Assembly: GCF_001625215.2 (NCBI RefSeq)
Contig: NC_030387.2
Coordinates: forward strand, 2,384,501-2,448,500
Direction: 5' to 3'
Source: Daucus carota subsp. sativus
Lineage: Eukaryota > Streptophyta > Magnoliopsida > Apiales > Apiaceae
Length of the DNA stretch: 64,000 bases
Shown piece by piece: positions 22,728-32,669 of this stretch; position 1 is the stretch's first letter; every line of letters starts with the position of its first letter. Position numbers and translations under genes: made by a program. The notes under the pieces were generated by a model. It saw only the letters and a list, made by a program, of their open reading frames with translations, was not told where the DNA came from and made no database searches.

Positions 22728-22889
22728 AGCGTTAAGAAACTCAGGGATACTTCCTTCCAATTTTGGAAAATTGAAGAATGCATGGCTCTTTTATCGCCCC
22801 TAGGTGATAGAAATGTGATTGTTAAGTTTGTTAGACGGTCTACAAATATGGTAGCACATTTCTCATCGAAGTCTACAGGGGTTGAGTGA
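22728..22889 (+). mobile_element. LINE relic, RNase H end
   Basis: Reads FWKIEECMALLSPLGDRNVI then VKFVRRSTNMVAHF, the C-terminal segment of the RNase H domain found at the end of plant LINE ORFs. In an intact element it would directly follow the zinc-binding region seen at about 20400. Confidence 0.7.
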
Positions 22890-23610
22890 TAATCCATGTT
22901 TTGAAGAACGATTTGATTGATGAATGAAATCATTTTCATTCATGAAGATTATTTATCGTATATTTTATATATATAATGTTATCGTGAAGATTAAATTAGG
23001 TTTACAATATTATTTTTTATTAATTAAAATAGATTTTTAAATAATTAATAAATGTTTTTGATTTATATTTGACTTTTTGATATGTATACTAGTATATAAA
23101 ATAATTATAATTATAATTGATCTAAAATTTAAATTTTTTGTATTTTAGATTAAAATTTAGTTTGATAAGATTTTTATACGAAATAAATATATATAATATT
23201 GATTTTTGCAAAACTGAAATATATGTATAAACAATAATAAAATTAAAACGAATGTGTACGAGTAATATTTGTCAGTCCACTGTATTCCTACTACTACGGT
23301 AATTCAAAAAATAAAAATGTCGTTGCCAAAACTTTGATGAAAATACATTCATGTCCATGTATTTTTGGTTGTGTTGGTGAGAGCTAACAGACCTTATTGA
23401 GTTATTGTCCAACATACATTGCATACACGCCGTGTATTTTAACTCATCAAAATATTCAACACCAATCTAAAAATAGATAACAAAGACGGTCAGGAATAAT
23501 AATTATTGAACTAATATGAGCTAGTAAATGATTTAATAAACCATTATATATTGAACATCATTCACACTTGGTTCTTCACAAATTTTCTCTTCTCATATAT
23601 TATATTCACA

Positions 23611-23930
23611 TGGCAAACAATTCTGGTGTGAGTAAAAGGGCTCTGATTGTACATTATACCCCATGTTCAAGGCTGATTAGCAAGCGAATAGCACAAACAT
23701 GCGATTATCAGGCTGCAATCGCTTCTAATGGGCAGGAGGCCCTAAGTTTGTACGAGGCATTGAGGTAATAATTTGTCAAAAAATAATTTGTTTTTCATAT
23801 CTAAGGGTCAAAAATAATTTGTTTTTATATGTAAGGCTACTATGAAAATAAGGGAGAAGGATGCTGATTGTTTGATAATCGGGGCAACTGCCAGCGAAGA
23901 TGTGATAAGGCTTTGAAGCCTGTAGAATTA
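23611..23930 (+). pseudogene. response-regulator receiver-domain relic
   Basis: The frame from the ATG at 23611 reads KRALIVHYTPCSRLISKRIA then AIASNGQEALSLYEALR and stops. A second piece at about 23840-23915 reads TMKIREKDADCLIIGATASE. Together they resemble the start and middle of a receiver domain, best the short type-C (ARR22-like) regulators. The paired acidic residues after LIV are HYT, and the segment with the phospho-accepting Asp is missing, so it cannot be a working receiver. Confidence 0.5.
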
Positions 23931-23985
23931 TGTTACAAGTGCCAGTTGGATAGTCACACTTAAATTTAAAATTTAAAATAATCAT

Positions 23986-26672
23986 GTTAAATTATAAGTA
24001 TAATCATGTTAAATTTAAAATAATTTCAAAATCGAAAAAGATAGTTTTAAAACTTTCTCCCAATATATTTGAAACTAATTAAAACTTCCTTCCAAATTTC
24101 GAAATATAATTTTAAAATTTTCTTCCAATGTATTGAACTAAAAAGTAATAGGTCAAAGTTACCGATTCACTTCCTTCCAAATTTTGAAATCAGAAAAGAT
24201 AAAAAGTAATTTTGTGACTTGAATAAATGTCCCAAGTCACAAAACTACTGATGCACTTTAGTATTATATATAATTTTGTGACTTGGTGAATAGGATCGAT
24301 TAAAGTACTCAACAAACCTACAAAGATCTATATCCTTGACTTAAATCACTTTAATTTATTAGAGGATTATACTGACCAGAAATTAATTAAGTAATAGTTT
24401 TATTTAGATAAAGATTGTTACTGTACCACCTCTAAAAAAATAGATAACACAGATGTTCAGGTATAGTAATAACTTGGCTAAAACTCATACACTGAACTAA
24501 AATAACTCGGCTAAAAACTAAAGAAAATAGCCCCAACCACACTTGCGAATCAAACTCCTGGACTCAGAAGAGAACTCGAACATCGACTCGGCAAAAAAAA
24601 ACAACGCAGCGGGACTAATTCAGTAACTTAGCACAAATGCATGACTCGATACACTGACCCGTTATACAACAAACTCAACTAAAGAAATGAAAACTGAAAG
24701 GACACAACTCGGTTTACGCACACAGTAGCAAAACTCAGTCACGACACTCGATTATAACTCAAACACAAACCTACAGACTTGATTAAACACCAACCCAGCA
24801 AAAAAAATATTTCGACTCAGCCTACACACTTGTAGCTAATCAAAATGACTCGGGGCTGACTCTGTAAACAAACTCATTTGCATGTAATATATATAAATCC
24901 ACCTAATGTTATAATTTTATAAGTTGATAGTAGATAAGATTATGACTATAATATATAATCTTAGCTATGATAATATGATGCAGCTGATGCGTACAATGTT
25001 ATGTTATTTATCTTTGTAAGATATTATGTCCATGTTTTTAAATTTTAATATATGATGATCGGTGCTTTAGTAATTAATTTGTGTGATAAAAATTTCAATT
25101 TAATCACAGAAATTGGTTGATGTTGTTGTAAAGTTGAGTTAATTGTTTTCGCTCAGTGGTTTTATGAAAGACCAAGAATCCTCTAACATACTTTTACAAA
25201 TCCTAGTTATATATATATTAAATTGTTCTTTATACAGTTAATTTGATTATTATTTTGTTACTATTTTGCTTTCTGGCTGCTATAAGTATATGAATTATAG
25301 TGCATACGAGTGATTTAATAGCAACGTGATGTTCATAACCATTGACTTAAATATTTTTAAGAAAAATAAACAATGGAGGATACTATATATTAAAAAAAAT
25401 ACAATATTCATTCTCATTATCACTTCGTATTTCTTCTCATTATCCACTACGAATTTTCGGTTTATACACCTCAGTCATAGACCCATGACTTTTATAGATG
25501 TCATCAATTCCACTAAATTTGATAAATCTAAAAATATATCAATCTTGCAATCATTTACAAATGTATTCATAGAATTTATCATACTACAAAATTAGCGTCT
25601 AATTAGGCAATTATAAACAATCTTCAAGAAACACTCAAGAGGTATATTTGCTAAAAAAGAAGGCAATCTTTATTAACATTCGGAAGCAATTCTCAAAACT
25701 GACAAATTCTCCAAATCAAAGAAGATAAAAAAGTAAATGAATCAAATAGCAACAAAACCAAAAAGAAAAAAATTTACCTTGACCACAGAAATAAATGAAT
25801 AACTTGATTTCATATTTTCTCAAAAGAATTGCTATATTATTTTGATGAAACGACCACTCTTCCGACCTCTTCCTTGATTGTAATGTCAAAATATGGTGGC
25901 TTTATAAGAAGAGTTACGAATAACAGATCCACGAGGACTCGCACTTGTGTAGCTTCGTGTTAATTAAGATCTATGAATCAATAAGACCTGCTCTAGTTGT
26001 TTCTTCATTCGAAGAGGTCAGGTAAACAAAAAGGATCGGGTTTTAGATCATGGTATTTTTGTTATTTCATATTTGAGAGGGTTAAATCAGTTTTAACATT
26101 TTAGAAAAAGTATTTAATGGTGTAAATCAATGGTACATGAATCATAAAAAGATTATTAATATATCTAATTTGCAGATATAATTATATGGTTTTATTTTAT
26201 AAGATGTAGAACTGCTAAGTTACCTGAAATTTCTCAAGGGATTCCGAAACACCTTGTTTCGATGAGTCGATCAGCATTATGCCGTCCCAAAGCATTAACT
26301 TAACATAGCATCCTGAAGGACAATATCATAACCTAAGGGGAGTTCATTTTTTACAACACCATAAAAATATAAAATTATCATGTGGGTAAGATAAATTCTT
26401 TTGCTTCAATAGTATGCACTGAATCAAGGTTTGCATGACCACATTTCTGGTATTATGCAACCTATTAAGGTATAGTGATATATGTGGGATTTAAAATAAA
26501 GTTCAAAACTGTGACTTTGATAGTTGGTTATGATTAGAGGCATAATATTGATGCTATTATTAAGGTGGTCATCCCCTCCCTCACTCTATTATTCATGGAA
26601 GTTGGAATATATATAATAGTAAGGCCTATTACATGTATTAATACACGGTTTTATACATGTAACAAAGAATCC
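23986..26672. other. long AT-rich spacer with an A/C-rich patch
   Basis: No gene recognised. At about 24440-24870 the plus strand becomes rich in A and C and carries many irregularly spaced ACTCGG/ACTCAG-like words. The rest is AT-rich DNA. Confidence 0.45.
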
Positions 26673-26984
26673 CTAGAATTTCAATAATTGCATACCTTCA
26701 GCACTTCCTCTACAATTCACAAGATCACCTCCATTACCTTTAGCAGAGGCAACTCTTGGATAGTGATGATTGGAGATATCTTCTACCAAAATTTGAAAAA
26801 CAATTCTCATAAAAGATGATAGGGGAATCAGTGAGTTTATGGGGAAAAATATATCATAATAAATACCTCTATAACTCTCAACTCCTGACCTGCCCACCCC
26901 ATCCCTTGGGAACGTCTGCATCGAACATTCTCTAAAAAGATACACACCAGAAATCCTCCCAACAGAAATCGGTCGAGTGCCGTT

Positions 26985-27090
26985 GTTTATCTTTTACATT
27001 CGAGGATTGGCTCACGTTTTGTATCTTTCACAAATCTTCCACAAAGCGGTTTCTTCTTATTTAGAAGGAACATCATGCCGTGTTGCTGAT
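26985..27090 (-). pseudogene. DC1-gene C-terminal fragment
   Basis: Minus-strand reading MMFLLNKKKPLCG, then DTKREPILECKR, matches the C-terminal tail of the DC1 gene at 27484-27620 (MTFLLNKKKRPPCGS, RGQPILECK). It is a short duplicated tail with no other DC1 sequence attached. Confidence 0.65.
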
Positions 27091-27186
27091 CATTAATCTG
27101 AATTTATATTTATTATTGATTTAGCATCAATTTTTGGGCAGTAAATATAAAGTTATAATGTGTATATATTTAAAAAGGGTTTGTCT

Positions 27187-27353
27187 AGTGTGTGCCCATA
27201 GGGGGCACATGCTAAGCGCGGAAATTTTTTCATTGAGATCATTTTGATTGGTGTATTTGCAGGGGGGTCCACCATTATTAAGAAGTAGGAGCCAATCAAA
27301 ATGATCTAAATATAAAAATTTCTACGCTTAGCATGTACCTATGGGCACACCAT
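27187..27353. mobile_element. short foldback MITE
   Basis: Left arm GTGTGCCCATAGGGGGCACA and TGCTAAGCGCGGAAAT faces the right arm ATTTCTACGCTTAGCATGTA and CCTATGGGCACACC. About 170 bp, just downstream of the DC1 gene. Confidence 0.75.
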
Positions 27354-27483
27354 AGAAAAATTGATTTAAAATATTATCAATGCTTCACTGATAATTAAGA
27401 AAATGGCATTACAATATTACAATATTAAATAATAAAAAGATGGTAGCACAATTTGTAACGATATTGAGGACTAACGGTATTTG

Positions 27484-30255
27484 TTATTCCTCACAACATA
27501 ACTCCTTGGCGTGGCGTACGAAGTTACAAGGTTTACATTCGAGAATTGGTTGTCCTCTTGTATCTCTCCTGCAACTTCCACAAGGCGGGCGTTTCTTCTT
27601 ATTTAAAAGGAATGTCATGGAGTGCTCATGAGCCTTAATCTTGACATTGGTGGCACCGAACTTAACATTGGAATAAAGATGATAGGGATCGATGCAGCCC
27701 GGACGAAGGTGAAGTGATAAATCACAAATTTTACAGTGATGAAACCAAGCATTTGTATCGATAACTTCAGAGCAACATTCACATTCAAAGTCATGAGGAT
27801 GATCTTCTACATCGTTCTCAACTGAAAAGACCAAATGGAGAGGGTGAGGATCCCATTTATTAATTGTACTCAGGGGCGGAACCAAGGGGGGCTAGCCCCG
27901 GCGCCAGCCCCGGCTGAGAAAAAAATAATGAATATAATTTATTTATTTTTAGTTTTTTAGCCCGGGGACAAATTTAAAAATGATTATATATATAAAAAAT
28001 AGCCCACTTAGCATGGTGGTTTACACCGAGAATGCCATATTTAAAAACATAGACGATGAAATTATCTTACAACGCTATCAAAATATGCAAAATCGTAAAA
28101 TTCAGTGGTCATCCATTCCTTTCTCAAAAAAAGGCAGTAAAGATGTTACCACTTAACCAATTAAGGTATGCATGTTTACTTTTAATTTTTTTGCTGAAAT
28201 TTTAATAATAGTTTAGCCCGGGGTCGAAATTAATCCTGGTTCCGCCACTGATTGTACTCGGCCATAGAGCGCAACGCCAATGTAAATGAGTAAAACAATT
28301 TTCACATTTATACACCAGATCCCCAGCTGATAAAGAGTTGCCGCATGCCTTACAAGGACTATAATTGTGTGTATAAATATCATATTGTACAAGGAGGTGG
28401 CGATTATCTCCGTCGTATATAAATTTTTGGGGTAGAGTCGCACATTGCACATCCAGCAATTTACCGGATGTTGACATAAACATGAACCCGTTGCTAAAAA
28501 CTCCACAGGACTCGCAACGTTGTATACCATCAGGAAAGATATTGGGTTGAAATCCCTTCAACATGCCTAAGTGTTGATGTTGTATCTCTTGAGGAAACTG
28601 TGCACAATACCGATGGAGAAAATAATTGCATTCATTGCATTCATAGAATACATCATCACCGGAAGAGATAGGTTTTGTACAACCATTACATAATCTGCAA
28701 CTTTCTGATACTTGTTTCAACTCATCATCAACAATGACAGCAACATTTGTGTTTTTAAGTGCCAGAGGATGTTGTGCATGAGCCCAGTGATTAATATGAT
28801 CAGGTGGTGCCACATGTATATCCATCGACAGAGAAATCACATCTTTTAATAATTTTTGTATCATTAAGTTCATCGATGATACATCAGGTGACGGAAGGTG
28901 CGTCAACTCTGGTTGGTTCTGATAAGCTCTGTGTCTGTGACCATAAACATTTATACAATCAGAAATGACATAAAAATTGAGGTGAAATATTTTAATTTGT
29001 GTTATTGATGTGAATATAGAGTACTCATTATAGTCAAAACTTAAAGCATTTCATTTTGTCAAAGATTTTATATCTAATTTTATATCTGAAACATTTTTCA
29101 TATATAAAACATTCTCTAATTTTTTCAAAAAGGGTATATTATATATATAGCATTCTCTGCTTTTCCCAACCAACCACTTCAGTAATATCTGGGTGGGATC
29201 TTTTGACTTGACTTAAATAAATACATGTGTTCATAAATGAAAAATAAATAAAATTGTTTGGCAAGATGAAAAGTAATTTTAAAGTTATATGTTTGGACAA
29301 TGTAACAATAAAATAGTATACTTGAAGTGACCCTATATATGTTTATAAATTCAAATTTCAAAAATAAAAAGTTAGGATTTTCAACTTAATTATAAATCAC
29401 AAGCTCACTTATAACATAAAAGTATGAATAAACTGATTCGAGAGAAGGTTAGCACAATTTTAATTCAGAGCAACTCAAAGTAATAATGTCTAAAGCATCA
29501 ATGTGATAAGTAGTCACTAACCTGTAAACTGGAGTTGTTTGTAAAGCACACCGGATATGCGCGAAGAACCTGCAATTAGCACAATAGAAGATCCACTGAT
29601 CTGTATGTATTAAACTTTTGCAGATTTTGCATTTAAAAGCAAATTGCCGATAAGCTTGAGGCAGAGAATCTGATATCTGAAGCGGATGCTTGTGGTGGAT
29701 TTCGAATAACTTAACCCGTGGTAAAGTAGCACACTCATAATGGATCCAAAATGGACACGTAATATCATCGCACCTATAAGAGTAATCCGCGGTAACCATG
29801 TTACATGCATCACACTCAAACGTGGCACATTTCTCGACCAAATGTAGTGAACTGTGTTGGTGACTCCAGTGTTGAATTGTTCTTCCTTGAGGTGTAACCG
29901 CACATCTGAGGCATAAAAAGAATTCACAAAGATCGCACTGGTAACCGTGGAAATAATGATTGATACTGTTGTTGCAAACTGAACAGTTTTCCCTGGAGAT
30001 TCGATCTGATACTGGAACAAGATGAAGTGGATGCTTGTGACTTGGGTGCATAAATGTGACGAAAAATTCTACACACTTTTTGTGGAGGACATAGAACCAA
30101 AACATATCACAATATTTTGCACAAGTGTAGACAGATGTTGTACATATGAGTGCTTGTTTGCAGTGATAGCAGCGTTGGCCCTCCGCGTGATGATAATCCT
30201 TCTTTAAAATCAGTGGATGGTTATGGGGATTAACACGCTCGATCTTTCCCTCCAT
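27484..30255 (-). pseudogene. DC1-domain (Cys/His-rich) protein gene, split by a hAT MITE
   Basis: Exon 1 is 29522-30255 and exon 2 is 27484-28934; donor TACAG|gttag and acceptor TCACAG keep the frame. Removing the 380-bp MITE and one 8-bp target copy gives exactly 599 codons, so the frame was open before insertion. The protein is a chain of DC1 zinc clusters (for example CYHCKQALICTTSVYTCAKY, CSVCNNSINHYF, CDACNMVTADYSYRC, CKICKSLIHTDQWIFYC, CRLCNGCTKPIS, CKACGNSLSAGDLVYKC) typical of large plant families linked to stress and hormone responses. As it stands, translation enters the MITE after ALWPSTI and stops at 28202, giving a 488-residue product that lacks the last cluster and the basic tail. 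Start ATG at 30255 is followed by MEGKIERVNPHNHPL. It may be a functional truncated allele or a recent pseudogene. Confidence 0.85.
27871..28250. mobile_element. hAT-type MITE inside DC1 exon 2
   Basis: Ends CAGGGGCGGAACCAAGG and the inverted CCTGGTTCCGCCACTG, flanked by a perfect 8-bp duplication ATTGTACT (27863-27870, 28251-28258). CAG(T/G)GGCGGA ends with 8-bp duplications mark hAT elements. 380 bp, no transposase. The intact duplication suggests a fairly recent insertion. Confidence 0.93.
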
Positions 30256-30672
30256 GTATTAAGCTCTTAACCCTCGTGTGTTATCTACTTAAAATGGACA
30301 GAGTTGGCACTATAAGTACTAACTTTAAGAAATTTTCCAGATCATTCCGACAAGGAAAATAAATTTGAGAAAGCAAAGTATATGCATCAACTCCAGCTAA
30401 CGGCAAAGAATTTACATGTTCCTATCTTAACTAGTTAGTTTTGGTATCGTTCGTACTATACTTCAGGATCAAGCTACGTTATATATTCGTCTATCCTCCC
30501 GCAAGAGAAACTTAATCATTAGCTAGATTGATCATGGATCCAAGACCTAATTAAGGCCCTGGCAAATATGTTCTAGCAGTTTGAGTTTGGGCTTTACTGT
30601 GTAAAACTCCTCATAAGCCCTCATTGCTGAATGCCACTTTATCAATTTAGCTGATTAAAGATCACTTACAGT
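30256..30672. promoter_or_regulatory. upstream region of the DC1 gene
   Basis: Non-coding DNA between the DC1 start and the hAT element. No TATA box is convincing. Confidence 0.3.
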
Positions 30673-30685
30673 CAGTGGCGGATCT

Positions 30686-30942
30686 TGTTGGAATAATCTT
30701 AAATTTATTTATTATTATTATTTGTTTAGTTATTTATTTTGAGGATTAATTTTAGATTGTAGTAGTTGGATGATTGTTGGAGTTATAGAGAGTTTGTAGG
30801 AGGTATTGAGTCTATCTTATTTTAGGAGATTTATTAGAAGTAGCAGAGTATTGTTAGGAGTCAAGTACATTTGTTATAAATATGGATGTAATCTCTTTTT
30901 TAGAGGAACAAGAATTAATAAGAATCAGTTTTATATTCTACA
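30686..30942 (+). repeat. 5' LTR of TR-GAG element
   Basis: 257 bp, TG...CA ends, with a TATA box about 70 bp before its 3' end. Confidence 0.95.
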
Positions 30943-31023
30943 CTTGGCATCAGAGCGAGGTTTAAAGTGCTTGTGAAGTTATGAAAATACATATATAGAT
31001 AAGCAATCTTTGTATTTTTTTCA

Positions 31024-31881
31024 ATGGCGTCAAATAATTTTTCCCTTTCGATACCTACATTCAAAGGAGATCACTATAATTCATGGGCTATCAAAATGAA
31101 ATCCTATTTGAAAGCTATGAGTCTGTGGGAAACAATTGAAAGTGATGTTGAATTAACCATTCTTCCACAAAATCCAACCGCAGCTCAAATCAAAAAACGT
31201 GACGAGGAAGCAGCAAGAGAAGCAAAGGCACTCTCATGTATTCATTCGGCGGTGTCGGATGGAATCTTTACAAGTATCATGACTTGTGAGTCACCAAAAG
31301 AGGCATGGAGCACGTTAAAGGAAGAGTTTGAAGGAAATGCTAAAACAAAGTTGATGCAAGTTTTGAATCTCAAACGAGAATTCGAGATGCAGCGGATGAA
31401 GGGGAACGAAACTATTAAGGAATATGTGAGTAAGCTTATGAGCATTGTTAATCAAATAAGGTTGTTTGGTGAATCATTTGCCAACGAGAGGGTTGTTGAT
31501 AAAATTCTGGTGAGTGTTCCTGAAAAATATGAGTCTAAAATATCTTCACTTGAAGATTCCAAAGACCTATCCAAAATAACTCTAGTGGAATTAGTCAATG
31601 CTCTTAGTGCCGTAGATCAAAGGAGATTAATGAGGGAGGAAGAAAATGGAGGAAAAACTGAAGGACTCCTATTAGCGAAAAGTTCCTTTTCAAAACCCAC
31701 AAGTAACAAAGTTCAATGCAACCACTGTCATAAGATTGGTCACGAAGAAAAGGACTGCTGGAACAAAGGAAAGCCACAATGCTTCAAATGCAAGAGATAT
31801 GGACACTTGGCAAAGAATTGTAGATTTCAAGGTGATGAAGAAATCATGGCACAACTGATGGAGGCAGAACCTCTGCTTTAG
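31024..31881 (+). CDS. gag polyprotein of the TR-GAG element
   Basis: An intact 285-residue Copia-type gag. The N-terminal part (FKGDHYNSWAIKMKSYLKAM) is the DUF4219-like start; the middle (EAWSTLKEEFEGNAKTKLMQ, then LNLKREFEMQRMKG) is the UBN2/gag-polypeptide fold that builds the particle. Two zinc knuckles follow near residues 230-265: CNHCHKIGHEEKDC and CFKCKRYGHLAKNC, both CX2CX4HX4C, expected to bind the element RNA. It stops before any protease; a protease-to-RNase H region of some 3 kb is missing. Four GAGAAGTGC-headed repeats follow the stop (about 31908-32010). The unbroken frame fits recent, possibly ongoing mobility. Confidence 0.93.
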   Translation: MASNNFSLSIPTFKGDHYNSWAIKMKSYLKAMSLWETIESDVELTILPQNPTAAQIKKRDEEAAREAKALSCIHSAVSDGIFTSIMTCESPKEAWSTLKEEFEGNAKTKLMQVLNLKREFEMQRMKGNETIKEYVSKLMSIVNQIRLFGESFANERVVDKILVSVPEKYESKISSLEDSKDLSKITLVELVNALSAVDQRRLMREEENGGKTEGLLLAKSSFSKPTSNKVQCNHCHKIGHEEKDCWNKGKPQCFKCKRYGHLAKNCRFQGDEEIMAQLMEAEPLL

Positions 31882-32041
31882 AGTGATGGGTGATTATGTG
31901 CACCGGGAGAGAAGTGCTCCAGTGAATTTGGTGTTGATGAGAAGTGCATCAACAAAATTGATGGTGGTGAGAAGTGCATCACAAGATGAAGAGAAGTGCT
32001 TCATAAATTCTGTTAAGTAAATTTAAGATTATGGGGGTGAT

Positions 32042-32299
32042 TGTTGGAATAATCTTAAATTTATTTATTATTATTATTTGTTTAGTTATTTATTTTGAGG
32101 ATTAATTTTAGATTGTAGTAGTTGGATGATTGTTGGAGTTATAGAGAGTTTGTAGGAGGTATTGAGTCTATCTTATTTTAGGAGATTTATTAGAAGTAGC
32201 AGAGTATTGTTAGGAGTCAAGTACATTTGTTATAAATATGGATGTAATCTCTTTTTTTAGAGGAACAAGAATTAATAAGAATCAGTTTTATATTCTACA
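32042..32299 (+). repeat. 3' LTR of TR-GAG element
   Basis: 258 bp, identical to the 5' LTR apart from one extra T in a T-run. Confidence 0.95.
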
Positions 32300-32471
32300 G
32301 ATCTGACTATAAAGTTTAGGGGGGCAAGTTTTTTGTAAAAAAAATTAAGAAGGGTCACAAAAAAATTAAGGAGGGTCAATTTCAATTTTACAACCTAAAA
32401 ATATGTATATTATTAAAAAAATAAAAAAAATCAAGGGGGTCAGTTGCCCCCCTACTAAGATCCGCCTCTGC

Positions 32472-32669
32472 TTACCGTACATGAAAATTGTATAAAGATA
32501 ATTCCTCCGTGACTTGGATAAAAAACACTTCTTGATCTTGAGTAGCGGGAGAACTTGGATAAAAAAGTTCAGGATCCACCAGCGCTTGTTCATGCTTAAA
32601 TGCATTGATCATGTAATCATCCGTCTCGAATGATTGACTCCAAATATCATCCAAGCCTTGGAAACACAT
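32472..32669 (-). other. orphan coding-like frame beside the hAT element
   Basis: The minus strand is open with a protein-like composition (LDDIWSQSFETDDYMINAF, LVDPELFYPSSPATQDQ). It ends exactly where the hAT element begins. I do not recognise a family; it could be an exon of a gene cut by the insertion, or chance. Confidence 0.3.

Larger units (their letters stand above)
30686..32299 (+). mobile_element. TR-GAG: small Copia-type LTR retrotransposon with gag only
   Basis: LTRs at 30686-30942 and 32042-32299 start TGTTGGAATAATC and end TTCTACA. They differ by one T in a T-run, so the insertion is very recent. A perfect 5-bp duplication GATCT flanks it (30681-30685, 32300-32304). After the left LTR, TGGCATCAGAGC fits a primer-binding site for initiator-Met tRNA; ATGGGGGTGA before the right LTR is the polypurine tract. 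Each LTR has TATAAATATGG. No protease, integrase or polymerase is encoded, so it depends on enzymes from a full element. Confidence 0.95.
30673..32470. mobile_element. hAT-type MITE carrying an LTR element
   Basis: Left end CAGTGGCGGATCT (30673-30685), right end AGATCCGCCTCTG (to 32470). The flanking 8-mers are CTTACAGT (30665-30672) and CTTACCGT (32471-32478), 7 of 8 identical. Without the LTR insertion the element is only about 180 bp. Same superfamily as the MITE at 27871-28250. Confidence 0.85.

Noticed and set aside
26673..26945. Minus-strand frame of 90 residues near the DC1 tail copy
   Set aside because: Composition is plausible but nothing matches a known domain; left unannotated.
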